Part shown: piece by piece, positions 8,101-14,281 of the stretch | Numbering within the stretch: position 1 is the stretch's first letter | How the letters are laid out: each line of letters begins with the position of its first letter | NCBI GenBank assembly: GCA_038222915.1 | Contig: JBBRHH010000044.1 | Span: forward strand, 1 to 18,528 | Reading direction: 5' to 3' | From: JBBRHH01 sp038222915 | GTDB lineage: Bacteria; Planctomycetota; Phycisphaerae; Tepidisphaerales; Tepidisphaeraceae | Length of the DNA stretch: 18,528 bases | Notes under the pieces: generated by a model | Told to the model about the DNA's origin: nothing | Databases searched by the model: none | The model's input: the letters and a program-made list of their open reading frames with translations, nothing else | Program-made: the position numbers and the translations under genes

Positions 8101-8890
8101 TCCCCACCAGCACGGGCGCGGCCCAGCTCGTCCCCTGCCCCGCGTCCGTAATCACCGGCTTGTTGTTTACATCGTCATACGGCAGCGTCACGCCATTCGC
8201 CGGCCCCAGCACATCCACCGCAGGCCCAAGCTGGCTCTGCGCATAGATCGAATCATTGCGCTCGATCCCGCCCGCCCCATACACATACGGATTCAGCACC
8301 GGCTGCTCCACCGGATCGGTGGGCCCGCCATTTCCCGCCGGCGCGCCAATAAACACCCCGGCCGCCGCCAGCGTCTGCAGCTCCGCGGTATAAGGTTCAT
8401 TATAAAACGCGCTGGTCACCCCCTCGGTCAGATTGATCGCCACGATGTTGTAAGTCGTCCGATTCGCAATGATCCAATCCAGCGCCTGCTTAATCTGCGC
8501 AGGACTGTTCTCGCGCATCGCAATCAGATTCGCCTGCGGCGCGATCCCCTGAAAATGCGCACCTTTGTAATCATAAGGATTCGCGGCCAGTACCCCCGCC
8601 ACGCCTGTCCCGTGGGGCGTAAGCCCGCCCCCAATATTCGGGTCCCCATCGTTCTGATAAAAGTCGTACCCCGCCTTGACCTTAAACCCCGGCCCAAACC
8701 CCCCGCCCAGAACCGGGCTCGTATAGTCCACCCCGCGATCGATCACGGCAATCGCCACGCCCTTCCCGGTAATGGTCGGAAAATTAGCCGCCGCCGTATC
8801 CTGCCCGAGCAGATGTGGAAACACCCCCCAGGGCGTCGCGGCCATCAACCAGCGCGACTCAAGAACCTCAATAGCCGATCGTCTGGCCAT
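5189..8890 (-). CDS. Secreted subtilisin-like (S8) protease with five CBM6-like modules
   Basis: A 1233-residue extracellular serine protease. The N-terminus MARRSAIEVLESRWLMAATP carries a degenerate LEPR-XLL motif (LESRWLMAA) typical of planctomycete surface proteins, in place of an ordinary signal peptide. The S8 catalytic domain spans about residues 25-320: Asp51 in AIAVIDRGVDY, His93 in HGTGVAGVLAA, a probable oxyanion Asn at about 187 in APAGNGG, and Ser255 in GQGTSWAAPVLVG. The triad is complete. Five modules of about 145 residues follow, near 346-489, 515-658, 707-849, 910-1054 and 1086-1231, each with a motif like GGEGVAYHD and a C-terminal NF or FNSF strand. They resemble CBM6/CBM35-type carbohydrate-binding modules. 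Proline-rich linkers (PPPPVVPPPP type) separate modules 2-3, 3-4 and 4-5. Module 5 has lost the EAEN motif. A role in degrading protein bound to polysaccharide, or in holding the enzyme on a glycan surface, is inferred. The start is fixed by GGAGGAGG just upstream. Confidence 0.9.
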   Translation of the reverse strand: MARRSAIEVLESRWLMAATPWGVFPHLLGQDTAAANFPTITGKGVAIAVIDRGVDYTSPVLGGGFGPGFKVKAGYDFYQNDGDPNIGGGLTPHGTGVAGVLAANPYDYKGAHFQGIAPQANLIAMRENSPAQIKQALDWIIANRTTYNIVAINLTEGVTSAFYNEPYTAELQTLAAAGVFIGAPAGNGGPTDPVEQPVLNPYVYGAGGIERNDSIYAQSQLGPAVDVLGPANGVTLPYDDVNNKPVITDAGQGTSWAAPVLVGTAALIKQINGNFTAAQVMSIIRDSGVPHYDAVTNRVYPRVDVNAAIALAYRRSYITSLSGAAALPVAFGSGPVNVSSAGPAVIEAENYDTGGEGISFHDADAGNQSGQYRADDVDIEASSDTGGGFDVNNVRGEEWLNYAINVSDGGGLYTLDARVASASAGGKFHVEVDGQEVTGLVNVPNTGGSQSWQTLTTEGFDLTPGAHSVRVVMDIAGAGGVVGSFNSFTLNNHGAAAPTPYGLAPVQVGSGTTNFEAENYDNGGEGVAYHDSDPSNNGGFFRTGGVDIRPTVDGTAISYALGWLQPGEYLDYTANMLSGGTYKLGFRVASIGQGGTFHLIVDSTVVPGTLTIPNTGGYDKWTTVTLNNVTLPAGRHVLKVVFDSSGTQELGEFNSFAVTGVAVSPPPVVPPPPVVPPPPAVPPVVVPPPPLTPFGAIPQINATTPTTIEAENFDDGGEGVAYHDVDPTNRGGVYRTSGVDIAGDAVDGYVVEYAAVGEYLKYTVNVVDTGAYNFTFNAASMGQGGTFHLEVDDAPVTGAITINDTGNWGTRLPIAVNGVNLTAGAHVMKVVFDALGTNGAIGNLDNFVIATATVPPVVVPPVVVPPVVPPPPAVPPPPPVSPPPPVSPPPPPASNAYLPVTIASNAVVRVEAENFDKGGEGVGYHDLDTANLGGKYRTTEGVDIETNADGAAGFDVAYTKAGEWLKYTVNVAADGKYNFGFRLASAGKGGSFHLLSDDAPASGAIFVVDSGGWTKWTNVVVNGVQLTAGQHTLKIAMDTVGASGFVGNFNYFTVTPAGFVPPVPPPPVSTAYPSGTPPVISATGTTTIALKNFDNGAEGVAYHDLDTANQGGQYRSTGVDLQAGNDGGAIVQLGYTKAGEWLKYTVNVAATGTYTLDFRVASALAGGSFHVDVDGVNATGAIGVPNTKAWTTWQTVSKSGVALTAGVHVLRLYMDGSPGGFTGNFNWMHLTKN
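5198..7855 (-). repeat. Five tandem CBM6-like module repeats within the protease gene
   Basis: Approximate module positions on the minus strand are 7424-7855, 6917-7348, 6344-6772, 5729-6163 and 5198-5635. The shared skeleton is (I/V/F)EAEN(Y/F)D, GGEGVAYHD, (Y/F)RT, GVDI, GE(Y/W)L(K/D)YT, GG.FH and a closing FN or LDN strand. Modules 4 and 5 are the closest pair. The DNA at 5448-5489 and 5979-6020 is identical at 41 of 42 positions, which suggests a recent duplication or gene conversion. The linkers at about 6795-6905 and 6205-6325 are GGC/GGT-rich on the plus strand. Confidence 0.85.
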
Positions 8891-8894
8891 CTCG

Positions 8895-8902
8895 CCTCCT
8901 CC
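8895..8902 (-). promoter_or_regulatory. Ribosome-binding site of the protease gene
   Basis: The minus strand reads GGAGGAGG followed by cgag and then the ATG at 8890. It is a strong Shine-Dalgarno site and fixes the start at MARRS, 17 codons inside the longer open frame that begins at 8941. Confidence 0.7.
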
Positions 8903-9024
8903 AGGATTGATGCAATTGCGACCGGCGTCGAAAAAGATCAAGCAGAAACAGATCGCTCGACCACAGGAACCAAACCGAAATAAAAAACAAAGCCTCCGAA
9001 CGCCAGGTTCTTTGGGAAGGCAAA

Positions 9025-9052
9025 ATCATACGGACCGGGCGAAACAGTGCAA
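9025..9052 (-). promoter_or_regulatory. Candidate sigma70-type promoter for the protease gene
   Basis: On the minus strand TTGCAC (9047-9052) is followed by 16 bp and then TATGAT (9025-9030). Both hexamers match the bacterial housekeeping consensus at five of six positions, counting TTGACA and TATAAT. Transcription would begin near 9018, in the AT-richer gap, pointing toward the start at 8890. Confidence 0.42.
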
Positions 9053-9222
9053 CGGAATTCCCGCCCCATTCACAAACAAAGTAAACAGTTTCTCATCATC
9101 CTCTCATGCCATTCTGAAGGAATCGAAGAAGTGACCCATGCACCATTGAACGCTCCGGCACCATAACCGTCACCGGTAGATTCACCCTGACAACAGACGC
9201 CGGCGATCCCCAACACCTCAGA

Positions 9223-9459
9223 TCAAGGCAAAGCTCGCGGCTCAGCATCATTCCCCTCCGCCTCCCCAACACCGGTCGTCATCGCCGACGCCAGTTGGAC
9301 AAGCGCCAGATCCGCCTCCTCCACCTGTTCCAATCCCCACCCATAACCCGCCAACATTTCTCCATTGTGCGTGATCGCCAGCCGCCCATCAGCGCAAACC
9401 ACCAGGCAAAATCGATCCCCCTTCGCCGTAAACCGCGTCACCAGAATCTTCTCGCTCAT
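9223..9459 (-). CDS. Small protein of unknown function, 78 aa
   Basis: The frame begins MSEKILVTRFTAKGDRFCLV and ends NDAEPRALP. A good ribosome-binding site, AAGAAGGA, lies just before the ATG, and this is the main support for it being a gene. The sequence looks like a small soluble beta-strand protein: alternating hydrophobic segments (RFCLVVCADGRLAITHNGE), then an acidic helix (LEQVEEADLALVQLASAM), then an acidic, disordered-looking tail. There is no signal peptide or membrane segment. It reads away from the large plus-strand gene at 9766. I do not recognise the family and assign no function. Confidence 0.6.
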   Translation of the reverse strand: MSEKILVTRFTAKGDRFCLVVCADGRLAITHNGEMLAGYGWGLEQVEEADLALVQLASAMTTGVGEAEGNDAEPRALP

Positions 9460-9765
9460 AATCCTTCTTCTGTTGTGTCACCTTACGCAAACCGCGCGAG
9501 CACCGTGACGGCCCGGCACATATAATCAAATGGAATTGTTGTAAGACCCTCCTCCTTGATCCAGTCCAACCCTGGCGCTTCGCCCCAATTGCAGCACGCA
9601 TTGCATTCCCATCAATCCCAACCACCCCAATGTCGCATTCATGCCTACCATCCAAACCCCGCCAGCCACAACGCCCCAACCACCCCCAACGTACTAAGTT
9701 CGCATCCGGCAAACAGGTGCACCAAGTCTGAACCCAAAAACCCGATCTCTCTCGAAAGGACGAAT
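9460..9765. other. Divergent intergenic region between the small gene and the hydrolase-like gene
   Basis: This 306-bp stretch lies between two divergent starts. It contains a perfect TATAAT (9521-9526), then a G-poor, C- and A-rich section at about 9585-9740, and finally the AAAGGA ribosome-binding site near 9755 for the gene at 9766. The hydrolase frame stays open upstream to 9556, but this part has biased composition and no start site as good as the ATG at 9766, so I treat it as a leader of about 230 nt. Confidence 0.5.
9521..9526 (+). promoter_or_regulatory. Candidate -10 box for the hydrolase-like gene
   Basis: TATAAT matches the -10 consensus exactly in an otherwise GC-rich stretch. 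No good -35 box is visible at the usual distance, so the promoter call is weak. The start site would be near 9532, giving a long 5' leader before 9766. Confidence 0.3.
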
Positions 9766-12700
9766 ATGTACGGCAAAACCCAACCCCGCCTCTCCCCACC
9801 CTCCACACTGAACTCTGCATTGCCCCACCCCCGCCGCACCCGCTTCGCCGTCCTGTGCGGCGCACTCCTCCTCCCCGCGACGCTCGCCAGCGCCGCCGAA
9901 CAGGTCAAGATCGAATTCCCGCTCGCCCGCGCTGCCTATCAAACCAACGAAACCATCGATCTCGCCGTCGTCCGCACCTCCGCCGCCGCCCTCCCCGCCG
10001 ACGAGCTCACCTTAAACCTCGCCGCCCTCGATGGCAGCCGTCTCTCCTTCTCCTTCTCCGCCCACGCCGCCGAAATGGGCAAGGCCGACGCCCACGTGAC
10101 CGAGCACCTCCACCTCGACGGCCGCCTCCTCCGCCCCGGCTCCTACACCCTCACCGTCCAGGCCGGCGGCGCAACCGCCGAAGCCACCTTCGACGTCCTC
10201 AGCCACATCCGCCGCAGTGATTTTAAAATCATCCAATGGGGCTCCCGCGCCGAAAAACACGACCTCGCCCTCACCGGCGAAGACTCCGTCGGCTACAACC
10301 TCATCTACGCCGGCGGAAACTTCGTCGCCGATGAACTCATCCGCGGCCGAGCCGATTTCATGTGGTGCTGCACCATGAGCGGCGCTCATCAGATGGATCT
10401 CCGCCAGGAATGCGACTGGTCCGACCCGCTCGTCCTCCAGGGCGGCGAGGCCCGCGTCGTCGCTCGCGCCCTCCGCGACCGCACCGTCCCCAACTGCCTC
10501 GGCGTCCACTTCTACGACGAGCCCGGCCTCACCTGGTGGAAAGACCCCAAAACCGGCGTCATGTCCCCATTCAACATCCCCTCGCAAGACCGCTCCTATC
10601 AAAGCGCCTTCGGCTCCGCCGCCCCCCACTACTACGACGTCAAACCAGGCGACGCCGACGCGGTCGCCAAATGGAACCACCTGGGCCGCTGGAAGGAAAG
10701 CTTCATGGAAGCCTCCTGGAAATACGCCCGTTTCGGCGTCGAGCGCGTCCGCCCCGATTTCATCTCCGCCACCCAGAGCCAGTACGGCTGGATGGCCTAC
10801 TCCGACGGCTACTACTTCAACGTCGCCCGCTCCCTCCCCATCATCAGCGGCCACGGCGGCTACGACGACGGACCCGCCACCTACTTCTACCCCTCCTTCT
10901 TCCACGAGATGGGCCGCGCCCGCGATCTCAACAAGCCCATCTGGTATCTGCCCTGCTGGTACGGCGAAAGCTCTGATGACCTGCGCTGCCAGCAGTACCT
11001 CTCCTTCATGATGAACCTGCAGGGAATGGCCACCCCGCCCGATTTCACCGTCCACAAACCCCAATCCGTCCCCTGTACCGAAGGCGTCGTCGAGTCCAAC
11101 AAGCTGATGGCCCGCCTCGGCACCATCTTCACCACCATGCGCGTCACCCGCCCGCCCGTCGCCATGCTCTACTCCATGTCGCAAAACCTCGGCGCGCAGA
11201 CGCAGGACATGCAGGACGCCAAAGACCTGAACAAGGCCGCCTACGAGGGCGGCCGCCACACCCGCGCCAAACTCCTCGACACCTACCTCGCTGGCAAGAT
11301 GCTCCACATCGGCCTCTTTCCGCTCGTCGAGGAAGACGTCCTCGATGGAACACTCGCCGCCAATCACAAGGCGATCATCCTCTCCGGCGTCAACCATCTC
11401 GAGCCCAACGTCGTCGCCGCACTGGAAGCCTACGCGACCGGTGGCGGCGCGGTCCTCCTCAGCGATGACTGCCAGGTCCAGATCAAGGGTGGCCAGAAAA
11501 TCGGCGCGATTGCCGATTCCTCCGTCTACGAAAAGCTGGAACAGATCTGGTCGAAAGATCAGAAGGAGTCGGAGCGCCTCCGCCGCGTCGAACACTACAT
11601 CGAACACATCCAGCCGCTGGCGGCCGCGCTCAAATCAAAGTTCGAAGCCCTCGGTATCAAGCCCGACCTTGACGCCGACTCCCAGTACATCACCACCTCC
11701 CGCCAGGCCGCCGGCGACGTCGAATACCTCTTCGCCGTCAACGCCACACCCAATCCCGACAACGACAAGGTGAAGGTAAAAGCCGCCACCGCCACCCTCT
11801 CCATCGCCGCCGACGGCCGCCCAATCTACGACGCCATCCACGCCAAACTCGCCACCGAATTCAAACCGGCCGACAAAAAACTCTCCGCCGCCTTTTCCTT
11901 CGGCGCAGGCGAGATGCGCGTCTTCGCCCGCACCAACCGCCCCATCGGCGGCGTCCACGCCCACACCCCCACACTCTTCCGCGATCTCACCGTCGCCGAC
12001 GCCCCCATCCGCATCGAGCTCGCCGCCTCCGTTCTCGACGACCACGACGGCGTCCTCAACGGCTCCATCCCACTTCAAATAAAAGTCATCGACCCGCTCG
12101 GCCAAACCCGCTACGACCTCTACCGCGCCACCGATCGCGGTGCCCTCCGGCTCGACTTGCCCCTCGCCGCCAACGATCCCGCAGGCCAATGGAAAGTCAC
12201 CATCCGCGAGCTCCTCAGCAACACCGAAGGCGCAACTGCCTTCGCCTATCAACCTGGCACGCAATGCGGCGCTCTCGCGGGCGCAACGCAGCGCGCCGTC
12301 AGTTTCGGCGCAGACCGCGACAACATCTTCCGCCTCTTCCGCACCCATCAGGACGTCACCGTCGTGAAAGGCTCCGGCGACTACAACAACGCCGCCGCCG
12401 ATCGCATCGCCACCGTCCTCAAGCCATGGGGCATCGACTGCAAGATCGTCACCGCCGCCGACGCAAATAAAGCCCGCACCATCACCGACGAAGAGGCCGC
12501 CACCTGGTCGGGCCTCGGCTTTGGCCGCGTGGGCGCTGAAAACCGCAAAAACCCCGCCATGGTCGGCTTCGCCATCCGCGGCCCCGCCATCCTCCTCGGC
12601 ACCCCCGAAGACAACCCCCTCATCAAGTTCGCCCAGGACCAGAACATGCTCGCCTACAAACCCGCCGCCGCAACCTTCCCCGGCACCGGCCGAGGCTACC

Positions 12701-13302
12701 TCGGATGGCAGCGCGACGCCGTAGGCTACAGCCAGGAATCCGTCACCTTAATCGCCTACGACGAAGCCGGAATGGCCGAAGCCGTCGGCTCCCTCTACGA
12801 AGCCGTCGCCGGCATCGACCCGCTCATGAAATGGAAACACCCCGCCACCGCCGCCGTAACCCCCGCCACCAAATCCACGACCGCCCCAGAGGCCACAGTA
12901 GCCTGGCGCACCATCCTCCCCGACCGCATCGAAAGCCTCCGAATCGACGGGGCCCAGCTCATCGCCATTACCGCCGAAGGCTCCACGACAAAGCTGGACA
13001 GCGCCGGGAAAATTCTCTCCACCGACCCCGGCACGGCCACAGCACCAACCGCGGAAGCGCCAAAGCTCCCCGAATCGCTAACCAAGTCCGCCTTGACCGA
13101 CCGCATCGTCAAGCGAATAGCCACCACCCCCACCGGCCTGACAGCAATCGCTTACTGGGGCGGCACTATTCAAATCGTAGACAAGGAAAACAAAACCAAA
13201 TCCCAGCAACTACTCCCCACCGACATCGGCGACCTCCTCTGGTCCGGCGACTCCCTCATCGTCGGCCTGTCCGACGGCACCGTCACCGCCCTGAAACCCT
13301 GA
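9766..13302 (+). CDS. Large exported glycoside-hydrolase-like protein with a C-terminal propeller fragment
   Basis: An 1178-residue exported protein. The signal peptide has a long basic n-region (RFAVLCGALLLPATLASA, probable cleavage near residue 43). A beta-sandwich region follows at about 45-145 (RSDFKIIQWG begins the next domain). Residues about 150-430 look like a TIM barrel: FYDEPG with Glu252, a substrate-like aromatic run (QYGWMAYSDGYYFN) and PIWYLPCWYGES with Glu401. These glutamates are candidate acid/base and nucleophile, by position only. About 460-570 resembles the Rossmann-like domain that follows GH42-type barrels (KAIILSGVNHLEP, GGGAVLLSDD). Residues about 845-1015 form another alpha/beta region (RGPAILLGTPEDNP). 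The final 140 residues look like two propeller blades (IESLRIDGAQLIAI; SLIVGLSDGTVTAL). The start is supported by AAAGGA. The family is not certain; the catalytic assignment is inference. Confidence 0.65.
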   Translation: MYGKTQPRLSPPSTLNSALPHPRRTRFAVLCGALLLPATLASAAEQVKIEFPLARAAYQTNETIDLAVVRTSAAALPADELTLNLAALDGSRLSFSFSAHAAEMGKADAHVTEHLHLDGRLLRPGSYTLTVQAGGATAEATFDVLSHIRRSDFKIIQWGSRAEKHDLALTGEDSVGYNLIYAGGNFVADELIRGRADFMWCCTMSGAHQMDLRQECDWSDPLVLQGGEARVVARALRDRTVPNCLGVHFYDEPGLTWWKDPKTGVMSPFNIPSQDRSYQSAFGSAAPHYYDVKPGDADAVAKWNHLGRWKESFMEASWKYARFGVERVRPDFISATQSQYGWMAYSDGYYFNVARSLPIISGHGGYDDGPATYFYPSFFHEMGRARDLNKPIWYLPCWYGESSDDLRCQQYLSFMMNLQGMATPPDFTVHKPQSVPCTEGVVESNKLMARLGTIFTTMRVTRPPVAMLYSMSQNLGAQTQDMQDAKDLNKAAYEGGRHTRAKLLDTYLAGKMLHIGLFPLVEEDVLDGTLAANHKAIILSGVNHLEPNVVAALEAYATGGGAVLLSDDCQVQIKGGQKIGAIADSSVYEKLEQIWSKDQKESERLRRVEHYIEHIQPLAAALKSKFEALGIKPDLDADSQYITTSRQAAGDVEYLFAVNATPNPDNDKVKVKAATATLSIAADGRPIYDAIHAKLATEFKPADKKLSAAFSFGAGEMRVFARTNRPIGGVHAHTPTLFRDLTVADAPIRIELAASVLDDHDGVLNGSIPLQIKVIDPLGQTRYDLYRATDRGALRLDLPLAANDPAGQWKVTIRELLSNTEGATAFAYQPGTQCGALAGATQRAVSFGADRDNIFRLFRTHQDVTVVKGSGDYNNAAADRIATVLKPWGIDCKIVTAADANKARTITDEEAATWSGLGFGRVGAENRKNPAMVGFAIRGPAILLGTPEDNPLIKFAQDQNMLAYKPAAATFPGTGRGYLGWQRDAVGYSQESVTLIAYDEAGMAEAVGSLYEAVAGIDPLMKWKHPATAAVTPATKSTTAPEATVAWRTILPDRIESLRIDGAQLIAITAEGSTTKLDSAGKILSTDPGTATAPTAEAPKLPESLTKSALTDRIVKRIATTPTGLTAIAYWGGTIQIVDKENKTKSQQLLPTDIGDLLWSGDSLIVGLSDGTVTALKP

Positions 13303-13309
13303 GGCAGCT

Positions 13310-14105
13310 TTAGTCGTCGCCAGGTATGCGACCTTTAACGGCGTTGGCCCGAGCGCTACACGTGATTCGGCCACGGTCATCGGCCGGCAGTCGTTCGCGC
13401 ATCTGCACTTTGAGAACCGCGAGCTCTTCCTGCGTCATGGACGTCAGCCCTCGACTGACGCTTGGGCCGCCATGGATTGTCGTCCAGTAGTCATCGAAAT
13501 CGGCGAATGTTCGTTGCACCGTGATTGCGCGGGTTTCGATCGCTTTCAGGCCTGCTCCGGCCCACAAGTCACGCATGATGTCCATTCGGGATGCGTCGGG
13601 GCTTGGCGGCAGCGGAACCTCAACGCCCATGTCACGCATCTGGGTCCACAACGCATCGTAGGGAAAACCGCCGCCGACGATGTCCCATGCGTAGGTGGTG
13701 ATCACGCCGCCAGGGCAGACGACGACGCGCCATTTCGCCGACGCCCCTCGCCGGGTCGGGAACGAAGAAAATCACCAGCGGCATGACGGCCGCGTCGAAG
13801 CTGTCGTCGGGAAACGGAAGTTCCATCGCATCTACCTGATGAAAGTGCGCGGTACGCAAAGTCGGCCGCGTCCGGGCATAGGCGAGCTGAGCCTCGGATG
13901 GATCTATGCCGTCGACCGAGACGGGTGCACACCGCTCGGCCAGCATTTCGGTAAACGCGCCATTGCCACAACCGACATCGAGCCAGCGCAAAGCCGGCTT
14001 TGGCGCGAGCCAGTCGAGAAAGGTTTCGCCTGCGAGTTGGCTCCACCGGCCCATGTAGCGTTCGTAAGCGTTGCCGTCATTGAATTGAATCTGGCTAACT
14101 GGCAC
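13310..14105 (-). pseudogene. Class I SAM-dependent methyltransferase interrupted by a frameshift
   Basis: The two halves lie in different frames. The first runs from the GTG at 14105 (AAGGAAG upstream) and contains LRWLDVGCGNGAFTEML, the SAM-binding glycine motif, then VDGIDPSEAQLAYAR and DAMELPFPDDSFDAAVMP. After GVGEMAR it turns into basic nonsense (RRLPWRRDHHLRMGHRRRR). The second frame supplies the expected continuation VVCPGGVITTYAWDIVGGGF and goes on to ARANAVKGRIPGDD, ending at 13310. Removing one base around 13716-13730, where the coding strand reads CGTCGTCGTC, joins MAR to VVCPGG. The whole protein would be about 264 aa, normal for small Methyltransf_11-type enzymes. A real pseudogene, a sequencing error in the triplet run, or (least likely) recoding are all possible. 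The substrate is unknown. The region lacks the C-skew of its neighbours. Confidence 0.8.
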
Positions 14106-14139
14106 TGGTGTTCTTCCTTTGGTTGGGCGCAAGCGTATC

Positions 14140-14158
14140 GAGTGTAAAGGTAACACTC
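14140..14158. promoter_or_regulatory. 19-bp inverted repeat upstream of the methyltransferase gene
   Basis: GAGTGT-AAAGGTA-ACACTC is a perfect 6-bp inverted repeat with a 7-bp centre, in the gap between divergent genes (starts at 14105 and 14282). Its length and position, 35 bp before the GTG at 14105, suit an operator for a dimeric regulator. No regulator gene is in the window, so this is inference. A 10-bp palindrome, GCGAATTCGC, lies nearby at 14167-14176. Confidence 0.4.
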
Positions 14159-14270
14159 ATCCCACAGCGAATTCGCGAACGTCACATTAGCGTAATCAGA
14201 TCGCAAGAAATCTCATTTATAGAAATCGTAAGATTATTTCGAATTCACATCGTTGATCTAATGACTTCCT

Positions 14271-14278
14271 GGAGGGAG
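14271..14278 (+). promoter_or_regulatory. Ribosome-binding site of the delta-60 repeat gene
   Basis: GGAGGGAG lies just upstream of the ATG at 14282, the GGAGG core being 6 nt from it. It decides this start over in-frame ATGs at 14108 and 14261. Confidence 0.7.
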
Positions 14279-14281
14279 ACC

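Larger units (their letters stand above)
8891..9222. other. Intergenic region upstream of the protease gene
   Basis: This 332-bp stretch lies between the start of the protease gene and the stop of the small gene at 9223, both read on the minus strand. It is visibly richer in A and T than the neighbouring genes. It holds the protease ribosome-binding site and a good promoter candidate (9025-9052), leaving a leader of about 125-130 nt. I see no open frame with a convincing start, no tRNA and no recognisable riboswitch. Confidence 0.6.

Noticed and set aside
7301..8983. Plus-strand open frame of 560 codons
   Set aside because: It is antisense to the protease gene, whose catalytic motifs prove the other strand is coding; composition is Arg/His-rich.
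9556..9765. Upstream extension of the hydrolase-like frame
   Set aside because: Open only because the DNA is poor in stop codons. It would bury the signal peptide 70 residues inside, and the ATG at 9766 has a ribosome-binding site.
10012..11607. Minus-strand open frame of 531 codons
   Set aside because: Gly/Val/Asp/Glu-rich antisense shadow of the hydrolase-like gene, with no recognisable domain and no start site.
13303..13309. Shared terminator between the hydrolase-like gene and the methyltransferase
   Set aside because: Only 7 bp separate the two stop codons and no hairpin with T-run is visible around them.
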